From assembly GCA_013368325.1 (NCBI GenBank), contig JAACJK010000220.1, positions 682,001 to 746,000 of the forward strand: a DNA stretch of 64,000 nucleotides, read 5' to 3'. Every line of letters starts with the position of its first letter. Positions within the stretch are counted from its first letter, which is position 1. Below the pieces are notes generated by a model. That model had not been told where the DNA came from and did no database searches. It saw only the letters and a list, made by a program, of their open reading frames with translations. This document shows, piece by piece, positions 1 to 10,123 of this stretch. The DNA comes from Ephemerocybe angulata. Its lineage: Eukaryota > Basidiomycota > Agaricomycetes > Agaricales > Psathyrellaceae. Position numbers and translations under genes: made by a program.

Positions 1-123
1 GGTGTGGGAGGTGGAGGACAGTTTGGCGTGCACTCGCAGACGCACCAGGCCGTCATGAGGCATTCGAGCCCCGCGCCTTCTCAGGGACAGGGTCATAACC
101 AGGGCCAGTCCTATGGTTATTGA
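1..123 (+). CDS. C-terminal end of an unidentified protein (5' partial)
   Basis: An open frame runs from the first base of the window to a TGA at 121-123. The 40 visible residues are rich in Gly, Gln, His and Ser and end in GQSYGY. This is a low-complexity tail with no recognisable domain, so the function cannot be assigned. The gene extends upstream of the window. I take it as a real 3' end because the frame is open and a typical long non-coding stretch follows, but it could also be read-through of an intron. Confidence 0.5.
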   Translation, partial: GVGGGGQFGVHSQTHQAVMRHSSPAPSQGQGHNQGQSYGY

Positions 124-917
124 AGAAGCGCCCGACACCACGTCAAGCCGAATAATCTTTTCACCTAATACTCACCGGATCTTCGACTCTATACTCGACA
201 GACGATTGCAATGCTCAACGAGTGCAAGCTCGCCAAACGTCGCGATTTTCAAACATTCTCCGCTCTATACCAGGTTTACCTCCGAACAACATCTCTCCGA
301 ATCTTTTTCTGCTACTGATATCTCTATTTGACGTCTTTTTACGACCCTCTAGCTTGCTTCCTGTTGACTGCTTCTTCAGAAAGACCTTTTGCATGAACGG
401 ACATCCTGGGACAATGAAAAATCACAACGGATGTGGGACTTTATATTCGCAACAGCTATCTTGTCTCAAATGTAACTACCACCCTTGTCTATCCCCCTGC
501 AACATTACCCCACCTTTGTAACAGCTTGTCCGGCCAAGGGCCCTTCTTTCATTTATTTAATTACTGTTTACGACTTCGTCCTCTATGTGTTCCTCATAAC
601 GGCTTCGCTTCTATCTAATTTGTTCCCTGTATACGGTGCTCTTTCAATCTGTATGTACAAGTACCACAAACGAACACGATAATGCATTGCTCCGCTGCCG
701 CCTCCACTAAGCACTTTGGAAGAGAGGTATGGGGAGCAGATGTCGGGGCTCGGCAACTAGCGTATTCGCCGGGCCCGACAGCACGTGCCGGGCGCTTCCA
801 GGCGCTTCCCAGACTTACACCGTTCCCTTACCCCCGTTCAGACGGCTCATACCGAAACCTTTCAAATTTCGCGAACCCGCTCGGAAAGCTATACAGGCGC
901 TTTAGATACCAACCAAC
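124..917. other. Intergenic: 3' UTR of the previous gene and promoter of the TilS-like gene
   Basis: No protein-like frame was seen. The stretch is pyrimidine-rich with several short overlapping frames, as expected of UTR sequence. A CACGTG core lies at about 783-788, roughly 130 bp before the next start codon. Confidence 0.5.
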
Positions 918-2792
918 ATGAGCGCGGTACGCGCCATCGAACCCATTAGCCGGGGTGAATTCTCAAAGATGTTGAGAAGAGCTCGACCTCCCCCAGGCTG
1001 GGGAAAGTCCATAGGTGAGGTTCACTCTTGACCTGCACCACATATTCCTCAATATCATAGTAGCGGTAGCCAACTCTGGTGGGCCAGACTCAACGTGCCT
1101 ACTGTACTTGCTCCACGAGTACTTCAGCTCCGACGGAACACGACCGGAAAACCAAAGAAACGACTCCACATCCAATTCACACCAGAAAGCAAATCCACGC
1201 ATCGTATCCCTGACAATAGATCACGGACTTCAATCCTCCTCTGCGGATATGGCTGCCAGAACTGCCAGGTTCGCTGAATCATTGGGGGTTGAGCACTCGA
1301 CGACGAAGATACCTTGGGGTGAAGGAGTCTTTCCCCCTCTGCCTGCCCCTGGGGCCCCATTCGAAGAGACAGCCCGACGCGCGAGGTACAGAACGCTGTT
1401 TGACGAGATGACGCGACTGCGAGCCAATGCGCTTGCCGCTGGACACCACCTTGATGACCAGGTCGAGACGGGACTGATGAGGCTCCGGCTGGGGAGCTCG
1501 ATGCTAGGAGCGAGCGGAATGAGGTATTGCAGAAGGTGGGGGATGGGGAATGTTGTTGGAGGGTTGGACTGGGCTGGAGTTGAGGGGATGAGAAGGTGGA
1601 TCGTTAGGCCGTTCCTCGGTGTTTCAAAGGTGCGTGTTTGGGTTGAACGCAGGGATGACAGGGTGGGGATTGATTTTGGTGAAGGATAGGATTCTCGCTA
1701 CCTGCGAAGCTAACCGGCTGGAATATGTTGTGGACAAGACCAACTTCCAGCCCGAAGTCACTCTCAGGAACGCCGTTAGGCATGTTGTCAAGAATGGCAA
1801 GGTTCGTGACTTTCATAGCCTCTCCATGGCGTGTTGCTGACAGTTAAAAGGAATCGGCACAAAGCCTCCCTCCCAAACTACTCCAAGATATTGAGACCAT
1901 CGACGCCGCTTTGGAAAACCTCCCTAACTTCGACGGAAACCTCAACTCAGGCCCCGAAAGGCTTCGAGCCTTCGTTCAGGAAATGGGCCGCGAGGTCGAG
2001 GCCATAGAAAAAGAGGGTAAGCCCATCTGTGCCTCCCCAGTGAATCCTGGCTTATACTTTCCAGTTGATGAGATAACCCACAAAGGGAGGCTTCCGTCGC
2101 CCATTGGAACGTTCCTCATCTCCAAAGAAGCCCTTGAGGGCATTAAAGATAAACCACTCGTGCAAAGGGCTCTGGTCCTCCGGATCCTCCGTTACGTGTC
2201 CCCGAACCCATGGGGATCTCTCAAGGCGCAAGCCAAGCGCCGTTCGGCACGTCTTGAAGAGCTGGCTCGATGCCTAACGACTCCAATGAGCACATCATCG
2301 AAACCATTTTCTATGAGCTCACAAGTCCTCTGGAAACCTGTCCTCAAACGACCAAAGGTAGTGAAGGGTAAGTCGAAGGGCAAAGTACCGGCCGGGTGGA
2401 TTGCCAGCAGACAGCCGCCTGACTTGCAGAATGCATGGAGCGTTGCCGACAGGGATATCACGGAACCACTGCTCCAGGCGCTCGAAGCTCGGGCGTCTGA
2501 AGGGGATGGAGGTGCGCTGGACATCCTTTTTGACTGCCGTTTCCGCATTCGCATCCACCTCGATGCAATCCCGCAAGCGGTGATCGACGCGTTGGCTGCC
2601 GGTATCACTAACCTCAGCATTCGATGCGACAAAGAGCTTTACTACCCATCCGTCGTTCTCCGTACCCCGAAAAACGAAGTCGTCTTGAACCCTGCGGATA
2701 ATCCGACTCCCAAATTTCCCGAAGGGATTGCAATTGCCAAGCCCGTCGACTGGGTTAGCATCGAGTTTATTCGGACGCTTGGGAACATCTAA
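918..2792 (+). CDS. tRNA(Ile)-lysidine synthetase-like PP-loop ATPase (TilS/MesJ family)
   Basis: TilS enzymes use ATP to join lysine to C34 of the CAU-anticodon tRNA-Ile, so that it reads AUA. In fungi the expected substrate is a mitochondrial tRNA. The PP-loop motif SGGPDS follows a beta strand (VAVAN) at the start of exon 2. Further on come the family signature AGHHLDDQVET and a WIVRPFLGVSKDRI segment. Proposed exons are 918-1014, 1061-1629, 1685-1801, 1851-2016 and 2065-2792. The last intron (48 nt) has no stop and could be retained, adding 16 residues. The N-terminus is rich in Arg and lacks acidic residues in its first stretch, which is compatible with but does not prove mitochondrial import. 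The C-terminal half beyond about residue 300 is poorly conserved. The gene converges on the SRP40-like gene. Confidence 0.85.
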
Positions 2793-3073
2793 CAAGCAGG
2801 GGATCATATCCATGCGGGGAGGAGTTCAATCCCAGCATGTCCTCGGCGCCGCTGTGTTGGAGGATGAGGGCCTGATTGTATCCGTATGCTAAGGGTGCAC
2901 CCCCTTTTGATTTCTCCCCATTGGCTTACAATTCACCCATTTCTCAAGCCCATCCTCCGGTGCAAGTTCTTGCTCTTCTCGAGCCTCCGCGGTATTACGC
3001 GGGAACAGAAAGTTGAGATATAGATGAAATATCATATTTATAGACCAGCAAGCGCAAATATGACCCCAGCATT

Positions 3074-4832
3074 TCAATCATTGAACTTGAAGCTATGCGT
3101 GCTCATCTGCAGGGAAGCAGTCAATACGAAAACTCCATGTACCTTGGCAAGAATGCACGCACCGTAATCTCCCCTCCCTTATAGCTTCCCCTCTTCTTCT
3201 TGTTCTTTTCCTTTCGGAATCCATTTCCACGCGTGACGATAAGATCCTGGTGGGCTTTTGCGCCATAATCGTTCTGCGGCCCCTCCTTCGTATCATATCT
3301 GTTATCAAACTGGAACGCCACATTGACCTTCTCAGCCTTGATCCTCTGGAAACGCTCTCCAGGGGCCTTTCGCTTGCCCTTGGTGCCCTTGTCGGCGGGC
3401 TCGGACCCCTTGCGCTCAGTGGTCACGACAGCGGTGGTAACTTCGGTGTCGATGTCAGTCTTCCGCTTCTTGGCGACACGTTGTTCGTCAGAGTCGTCGG
3501 CCGAGGTCGACTTTTTCTCATCCTTCTCGTCCTCTGACTCCGAGCTGCTGGAATCACTGGACTCGCTTGATGAGCTCGAGGAGCTGGCTGCTTTCGACGC
3601 GTCTTTCATCTCCGCGTCGCTGTCGCTGTCTGAACTCGAAGAGCTGGAAGACTCTTCCTTCTTTGCCTCCGCTTTTTTCGGCGACTTGGCCTTGGTCTCC
3701 TTGACCTTTTCGTCTTCGCTCTCGGATGAGCTTTCTGAGCTCTCCTCAGAGCTAGAATCCTTCTTTTCTTTCTTCTCTACAGCGGGGGAGGTCTCCTTAA
3801 CCTTCGGTTTCTCCTCTTCTTCCTCATCGCTCGAAGAGTCGGAGCTACTTTCGTCGGAGGAGGATTCTGAGCTCGATGATGAGTTTGAGTCTGAATCGTC
3901 CTTTCCGGATGTGAGGGTCGTGCTTGAGTCGCGCTCGGATTTCTTGGGGGATGCCTTGGTCTTTACGAGCTTCTTTTTCTTCGACTTGGAGGCGGAGCTG
4001 GAGTCGCTGGATTCGTCGTCTAGAGAAATGAGCTTGATGAGAGGACATTCAGGAGGGAATGCAATGCATGCGCACCGGATTCTGAGCCTGAGCTTGAGGA
4101 GTCAGACTCTTTTGAGGCCGCGACGGGGGTCTTCTCCTTCTTCTCTGAATCCGAGTCCGAGTCAGAAGAACCTGGAGGGCGCAATTTAGCGGCGGCAATC
4201 GCGTAAATGGGGATTCTACTCACTATCGTCCGAGCTGCTCTCGGAAGAGCTCTTGTCAGCCTTGGTAGGGGTAGCTTTCGCTTTAGATTTTGGGGTTTCG
4301 GTGTCCGAGTCTGAATCGGACGAGGAGGAGTCGGAGGACGAAGAGGATGAGGCGGGGGAGGTGGCCTTGCTGACTTTCTTCGTCGGCTTCTTCTTCTTCG
4401 AGCTGGAGCTGGAGTCGGAAGATGCTGCAATAGTGGAAAGTTTAGATATATAATGTTTGGAAGACACTGGGAGACGGGGCGCACAATCGGAGCTGGAATC
4501 AGAGTCGTCCGAGCTGCTATCTCTTGAGAAAGATGAGTACGGATCGTCGCCACAACTGTCAGGAAACGTACGACGAAGCCTTCTTCTCCTCAGAGACCTG
4601 GGCGGCCTTCCACGACTCTACGACCTTGACGAGAGTGGATCCTTCTACTTCAGCGTCGTCTTTGAGAACGACAACATCTTTTGCGGCCTTCTTCACTGCT
4701 TCAGCCGCCTTGGTATGCTCCTGAGTCTTCAAGAACGAGTAAATGAGGGTATATGTCGCTGCAGATGCGAGTCAGCGGTTGTACCAGCGGTATCAATCTC
4801 AAGACGCACTTACTGGCGAGATTGGCGTCCAT
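3074..4832 (-). CDS. SRP40: Nopp140/SRP40-type nucleolar phosphoprotein
   Basis: Nopp140/Srp40 proteins are nucleolar chaperones of box C/D and H/ACA snoRNPs. The N-terminus reads as a LisH-like helical segment (YSFLKTQEHTKAAEAV) followed by VVESWKAAQ. The middle consists of long serine/acid blocks alternating with Lys-rich blocks, the usual casein kinase 2 substrate pattern. The C-terminus is the diagnostic SRP40_C domain, containing ERFQRIK, DYGAKAHQDLIVTRG, FRKEKNKKKRGSY and a final STHSFKFND. Seven exons fit: 4814-4832, 4572-4758, 4485-4522, 4224-4424, 4076-4171, 3163-4019 and 3074-3106. The last 33-nt exon restores the conserved C-terminus; reading through instead ends at 3121 without it. 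The start is 156 bp from RIB4 on the other strand. Confidence 0.9.
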
Positions 4833-4988
4833 TAGGTCTGAGCGAGGGGATATAACGTATGCGTACCCTTTCAAGTTCGCCCGGCGGCTAAGCAAAGTTT
4901 TCCAAGGTCGTGTGAAAAAGGAAGTATGTTCCCACGATCGTCAATATAGCGCCGCGGGGGCGCAGGCGGCGAACTCTCGCCAAAGATA
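4833..4988. promoter_or_regulatory. Divergent promoter shared by SRP40-like gene and RIB4
   Basis: Only 156 bp separate the two start codons, so both core promoters and 5' UTRs must lie here. The stretch is GC-rich with no TATA box I can point to. Confidence 0.6.
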
Positions 4989-5686
<698 letters not shown>

Positions 5687-5897
5687 AGGTCCTCGAGCAC
5701 AATCCAATGTAATACCATCCTGTAGTCAAGCATAAAGTTTGTTGTTGCGGAGTTAGTTGAGCCTGCATACGGCTTTTTTTGCCGCGATCTGTGGTCATCG
5801 ACATCAGTGTCCGCTTTCGGCTCCATAGGCCTCCAGAGCACTGCACCAACGACGCAGCGGCTTATCTCTTCCTACTCCCACCACATACCCCTCAGCC

Positions 5898-7071
5898 ATG
5901 AAGAAAAAGGTGAATACCGGCGGGCAGTTGCGGCTTCAGGGCGCCGTAGAAACAGTGTCATAACCTCGAGTCTACAGGTACTTCTTATGGGCGCCTCTGG
6001 TAGTGGGAAAACCTCGATGAGGTCAATCATTTTGTATGTGCCTTCCATGTTCCGGTTTTCGCATGCGTAAATGCCTACGAATGCGCCAGTTCGAACAACC
6101 CCGCCTCCCTCACTGCCCGCCTGGGCGCCACCATCGACGTCGAGCAGAACCATGTTCGATTCCTGGGCGACCTCATCCTCAACCTTTGGGACTGCGGTGG
6201 ACAGGATGCCTTCATGGACAGCTACCTTACCTCCCAGCGGGCCACCATCTTCCAGCACGTCGGCGTGCTCATCTACGTGTTTGACGTGGAGAGCCGCGAG
6301 ATGGCCAAAGACCTGGACTACTATCGCGACTGTTTGGAGGGACTCAGACAATTCAGTCCTGAAGCCGCTATCTTCCTTCTCGTGCACAAGATGGACCTCA
6401 TACGCGGAGAAGATTTGAAGGAATCGACTCTCGAAGCAAAGAGGAAGGAGCTGCAGGAGACCAGTGGAGACTTGGCCATCGAGGTGTTGGGCACAAGTAT
6501 CTATGACGAAAGTTTGTACAAGGTTCGTGCTATTGATTCCACGTTCATCTCCGGTGCAGCGGCTTATCTCAATGGGCTCCAGGCCTGGTCGAATATCGTG
6601 CATACCCTCATACCCAACGCGAATATTCTGTCGACCCATCTCTCCAAGTTCGCGCAGGCGTGCAGCGCGACGGAGGTCATCCTTTTCGAACGCACGACCT
6701 TCCTTGTCATCGCAACCTCCTCGCCAGAACCCCAAAGCGAGGAACAGACGTCCAAGCTCTCCAACAAACGATATGAAAGGACGTCGGAACTCATCAAAGC
6801 GTTCAAGCATTCATGTTCCCGGGTGCGGGGAGAATTCCACTCCCTTGAGATGGAGCTGGCCGAGTTTACTGCTGTGCTCGACGAGATGACCAAGAACACA
6901 TACGTTCTCATCGTCGTTCATGATCCGTCGATAGGTGAGATATTTCAAGACCTTACTTGTGCAATTGATGGATAATTCGTCCCAGAAACCGCTGCAATCA
7001 AACTCAACATTCGCATGGCCCGTCGCAAGTTCGAGGAGCTGCAAGGTGACAGCTTGATCTCTGCCTCATAA
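5898..7071 (+). CDS. GTR1: Rag-type small GTPase Gtr1
   Basis: Gtr1 pairs with Gtr2 on the vacuole as part of the EGO complex and signals amino-acid sufficiency to TORC1. The protein opens MKKKVLLMG, and the P-loop GASGSGKTS lies at residues 9-17. Switch sequence ATIDVEQNHVRF, DCGGQD in place of the usual DxxG, and HKMD follow. The C-terminal half is the Rag roadblock-like dimerisation region. Proposed exons are 5898-5909, 5978-6033, 6090-6522, 6583-6934 and 6986-7071. The 60-nt intron at 6523-6582 has no stop, but removing it gives SLYKAWS, the conserved Gtr1 sequence. The first coding exon is only 12 nt. Confidence 0.95.
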
Positions 7072-7511
7072 TCTGAACTCGGCACACGCAATTCCCATTA
7101 TTCCCCTGGACATACCTTAGGCCTGTTCTAATCCTTCTATATCGTATACTCTAATATTGGACTATCTTCTTTCCGGGTCTCTTGGTACTCTTCTTACTGG
7201 TCGCGCGTACCACGCCAACTGTTCCTTTCTTCTCTCTAATTCTTGGCGTCTTATCTTTCTTTTGTCAATTCTTGATTTACCCCGCCCTTCATCCACCCTT
7301 TTGTCTCGTTGTCACAAAGGATCTCTGCACTATAGCCTCAACTTATACATACACGGTTCTCTCAAGTGATATTCCAAGAATGGGTGCGCAAGGTCGAAGG
7401 AGTGGCGCATTATGGTATATCAGGTTGAATTACCAAGGTTCGAGTAGTAGTACGAACAACTAATAGCTTTCTACGCCTTCCAAATATCTAACATTAGGGA
7501 ACAAAAGGGGT
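7072..7511. other. Convergent intergenic region, GTR1 / RAP1-A
   Basis: The 440 bp between two 3' ends is pyrimidine-rich on the + strand and otherwise featureless. It presumably holds both 3' UTRs. Confidence 0.6.
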
Positions 7512-9815
7512 TCAACCTTGTTGCTCCGCTTGCTTCTGAAGATAGCTCGCAGCCCTTGTCCCACTCGGTGGGGTGTATGGCGTGTGCTTTTCCGCCTCTT
7601 CCAACCTCCTCATATACGCACCCGCCCTCGTTCCGGGAAGCGGGAGACTCTGTGCCTCTCCATCGGAACTCGAAGCAGTCGATGCAGCTTCCAATCGCGA
7701 TGTCTGGCCCCTGTTTATGGGAGTCGGGGTGGACGATCCGCTTGACACTTTCGCAGAGGCACGTCTACTGCTACGCCTTGTTTTCTGATGCGCAGATGTG
7801 CTAGGCTTCTCGGGCATAGACCCAAGGCCATTATGGGGGCCGGCTCCAGACTTTTTTAACTGAATGCCACGGGCGAAAGCGAGGTCCGCAGGCAAGGAAG
7901 GTCGGGGGCGAATCTTCTCCTTGTCGACCGCTTTTTGGGCGTGGAATGCTTGGAGGAGAGCGTCGCTCCTCCGAGGCTGCTTCTTGATTATAATGGGTGG
8001 ATTTTCGTATGCTATTTGTGGCATTGACATCTGTGTCATCATCTGTGCGTCGTCCGAGGATGGTTTGCTAGGGCTTGAGATAACGTTCCTGTTGGGGGCC
8101 TCCTGGTTGCCAGAATAGGTCCCAAATTCCCCATTGGGTTTATCTTCATTAATGACGAGCCTAAGCACGTCCTCCTCTTCCTCCTCTTCCTCTTCCTGGA
8201 CGTACTTATCCGAGTCCGAATCGTCCTCCACCACTATGACCTCCGAGTCCCTACCTTCATCGTCGTCCTCGATCATCACCACGTCCGCTACCCCTGTAGC
8301 ATCGCCTGGGACAGTGCCGAAGCTAGTAGAGACTGCCACTTCCCCAGAAGCACTTGACCCCATAGTTATCTCTCTTTCGCCTCGATCTTCACTAAACAGC
8401 GAACTAGCTCAAAGGGTTAGGGTTAGATTCATAGAATCCCGGTATGGATGAAAGGTACGGACTGCGCCATGTCTTCAGAATCCTCGCCAGTATCATCACT
8501 GGAGTTGTGCTCATCTTCAGAGCTATCGCCTCCCCCGGGGATGAATCCAGGCGGCCTCCGCGCCATTCGGATTGGGTGCGAACGTTCCTGACGTGCTACG
8601 CGTGGGCGCTTCTTGGGCGTCTCTTCAAATGAGTGCCTTCGTTGACGACGTGAGGAGCCGTTTTGGTTCTCAGCCACTCCAGAATCCCCAGAATTTGAAG
8701 GTCCCGCGCTTTTGAACACTCGGGATGCCGCGAAGAACTCCAGGCCAGGACTGGCTGGATCGCGACGCGATTCCCAGTCCTGAAAAGTCGCGTTTTCCTG
8801 GTCGTCTTCATCTCGAGATGAAGCACGCCCCTTCCCTTTGGCAGATCGAGGTTGACGCTGCACATTGTCGTCTTCATCTTCGTCGTTCTCCTTGGCTTTG
8901 TTGAACCTTGAAGCGGGTTGTTCTTCTTCATCCTCGGATTCCTCCTCCTCTTCGTACGCGTTTGCATCCACATCCTCGTACTCCTCCTCCCTGTGCGTTT
9001 GGTTCTTGTTGAGTCGGCGGTCTCTATGCCAGTTGTGCTGCTTTGTGGGATTCAGTAACGGAATGAGAAGCTCTACCCTTTCCTGAAAGGTTGCTGCGTT
9101 TTCCTTGTACCTGTTTCTCCAGGATTGCCAAGGGTGCCGCAGAGCCCAAGCATACTCTGGGTCAACCTCCCCCTGGTCGTTTACTCGCTCAGTCTGCAAT
9201 AACATGCACCGATTGACAGAGGACTTACTGAGCGAACGAGGAACTGGTAAAATTCGTTCCCTGTCAACCCCCCAGCTTCAGGATCCGGAATGAGTCTTGT
9301 GATGTATCGGGCGAGGTGGTTGTCGTCTTCTTCCGTGAATGAGACTCGAAATTCACTGCTAAGCGCATTGAGATGCACTGGGAGCCCGAAACCAAACGGA
9401 GAACGTACGTTCGAACTGGCCCAGGCATCCCCTTCACAGGCGGGGGCGAGATTGTGCAGCTCTTCTCATCTAAGCATCTGTTGAACCAGGTTGACGTCTC
9501 GACAACCACCTTCTGCTTCTTCTTGTCTGTGCTTGCAACAAACCGGTTCCGTCGAATTTGCAGTTCGTGGATCGAAAGCGTGTTGCTGACGACGACGACA
9601 TCGGCGTTGTTTTCGACCTTGGCGACTTTCCCTCCATACAGCTTCACTGTATCAGTATCCGCCTGAACTGAGCAATAGAAGGGCAGGCATACTTCAATTT
9701 TCTCATTCCATTCCTTCCTCAGTTGCTTAGAAAGGGTGAGGGCCAGGTAGATGCGCAGTGGGCGATTCGTCCCTTCTTTAATAAAGATTGGTGGATGCTC
9801 CTCAGCGTCTGACAT
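7512..9815 (-). CDS. RAP1: Rap1-type telomere protein, paralogue A (BRCT + Myb)
   Basis: Rap1 proteins sit at telomeres as part of shelterin and control length, silencing and end protection. Residues 1-130 fit a Rap1 BRCT domain: PPIFIKEG, RPLRIYL, LYGGKVA, ADVVVVS and TWFNRCL. Residues 130-210 are the Rap1 Myb fold: VSFTEEDDNHLARYI, a GN-x-FYQFL helix and HPWQSWRNRY. A long acidic, disordered middle follows, with VVMIEDDDE and EVIVVEDDSD. The C-terminal part carries IIIKKQPRRSDALLQAF and a final TPYTPP-GTRAA block, both shared with paralogue B. I see no Rap1 C-terminal (RCT) bundle. Exons are 9693-9815, 9409-9641, 9229-9358, 8463-9193 and 7512-8403, totalling 702 residues. The third intron is only 35 nt, and the fourth has a weak GTCCGT donor supported by the B gene. 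Start is the ATG at 9815. Confidence 0.85.
8414..8426 (+). repeat. Two telomere-type TTAGGG units inside intron 4 of RAP1-A
   Basis: The + strand reads GGGTTAGGGTTAG. On the coding strand this is CTAACCCTAACCC, about 10-23 nt before the 3' splice site, so it also supplies the branch-site motif CTAAC. Confidence 0.7.
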
Positions 9816-10123
9816 TTGAAGGGTTGGGTTGAACCAGCGACAGGATATGCTATGAATGTTGGGACCTGTTGGGACGCGCTTGTTCGTCAGATTACTTACG
9901 CGCTCACGTGGCTCATCCACTGGGACGCGCCAGCTGAGGCCAGCTGCCCTAGTACTGGTAGGAATGGCGCCAACCTCCCCAGCGCACGGGCTAAAATAGT
10001 CTAAACGAGGTCACCATAGTCCGAGATCGTGAAATTATTGAAGAAGTAACGTGAAAATACAAAGGTAAAATGGTGAGTCAAGATGAGGTAGTAGATGCGG
10101 TCAGACGGGAAGGAATTAGGATA
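9816..10123 (-). promoter_or_regulatory. RAP1-A promoter with CACGTG and ACGCG motifs
   Basis: The region holds a CACGTG E-box core at 9905-9910, 90 bp before the start codon, and three ACGCG cores (9874-9878, 9898-9902, 9925-9929). ACGCG is the core of the fungal MBF/MCB G1/S element. The upstream end must also contain the 3' UTR of RAP1-B. Function is inferred from the motifs only. Confidence 0.4.

Noticed and set aside
3323..4189. 288-residue + strand frame rich in Ser, Leu, Glu and Phe
   Set aside because: It is the antisense shadow of the Ser/acid codon repeats of the SRP40-like gene, which has domain evidence.
5872..6810. 312-residue minus strand frame
   Set aside because: Opposite strand of GTR1 exons; no domain, and GTR1 motifs are unambiguous.
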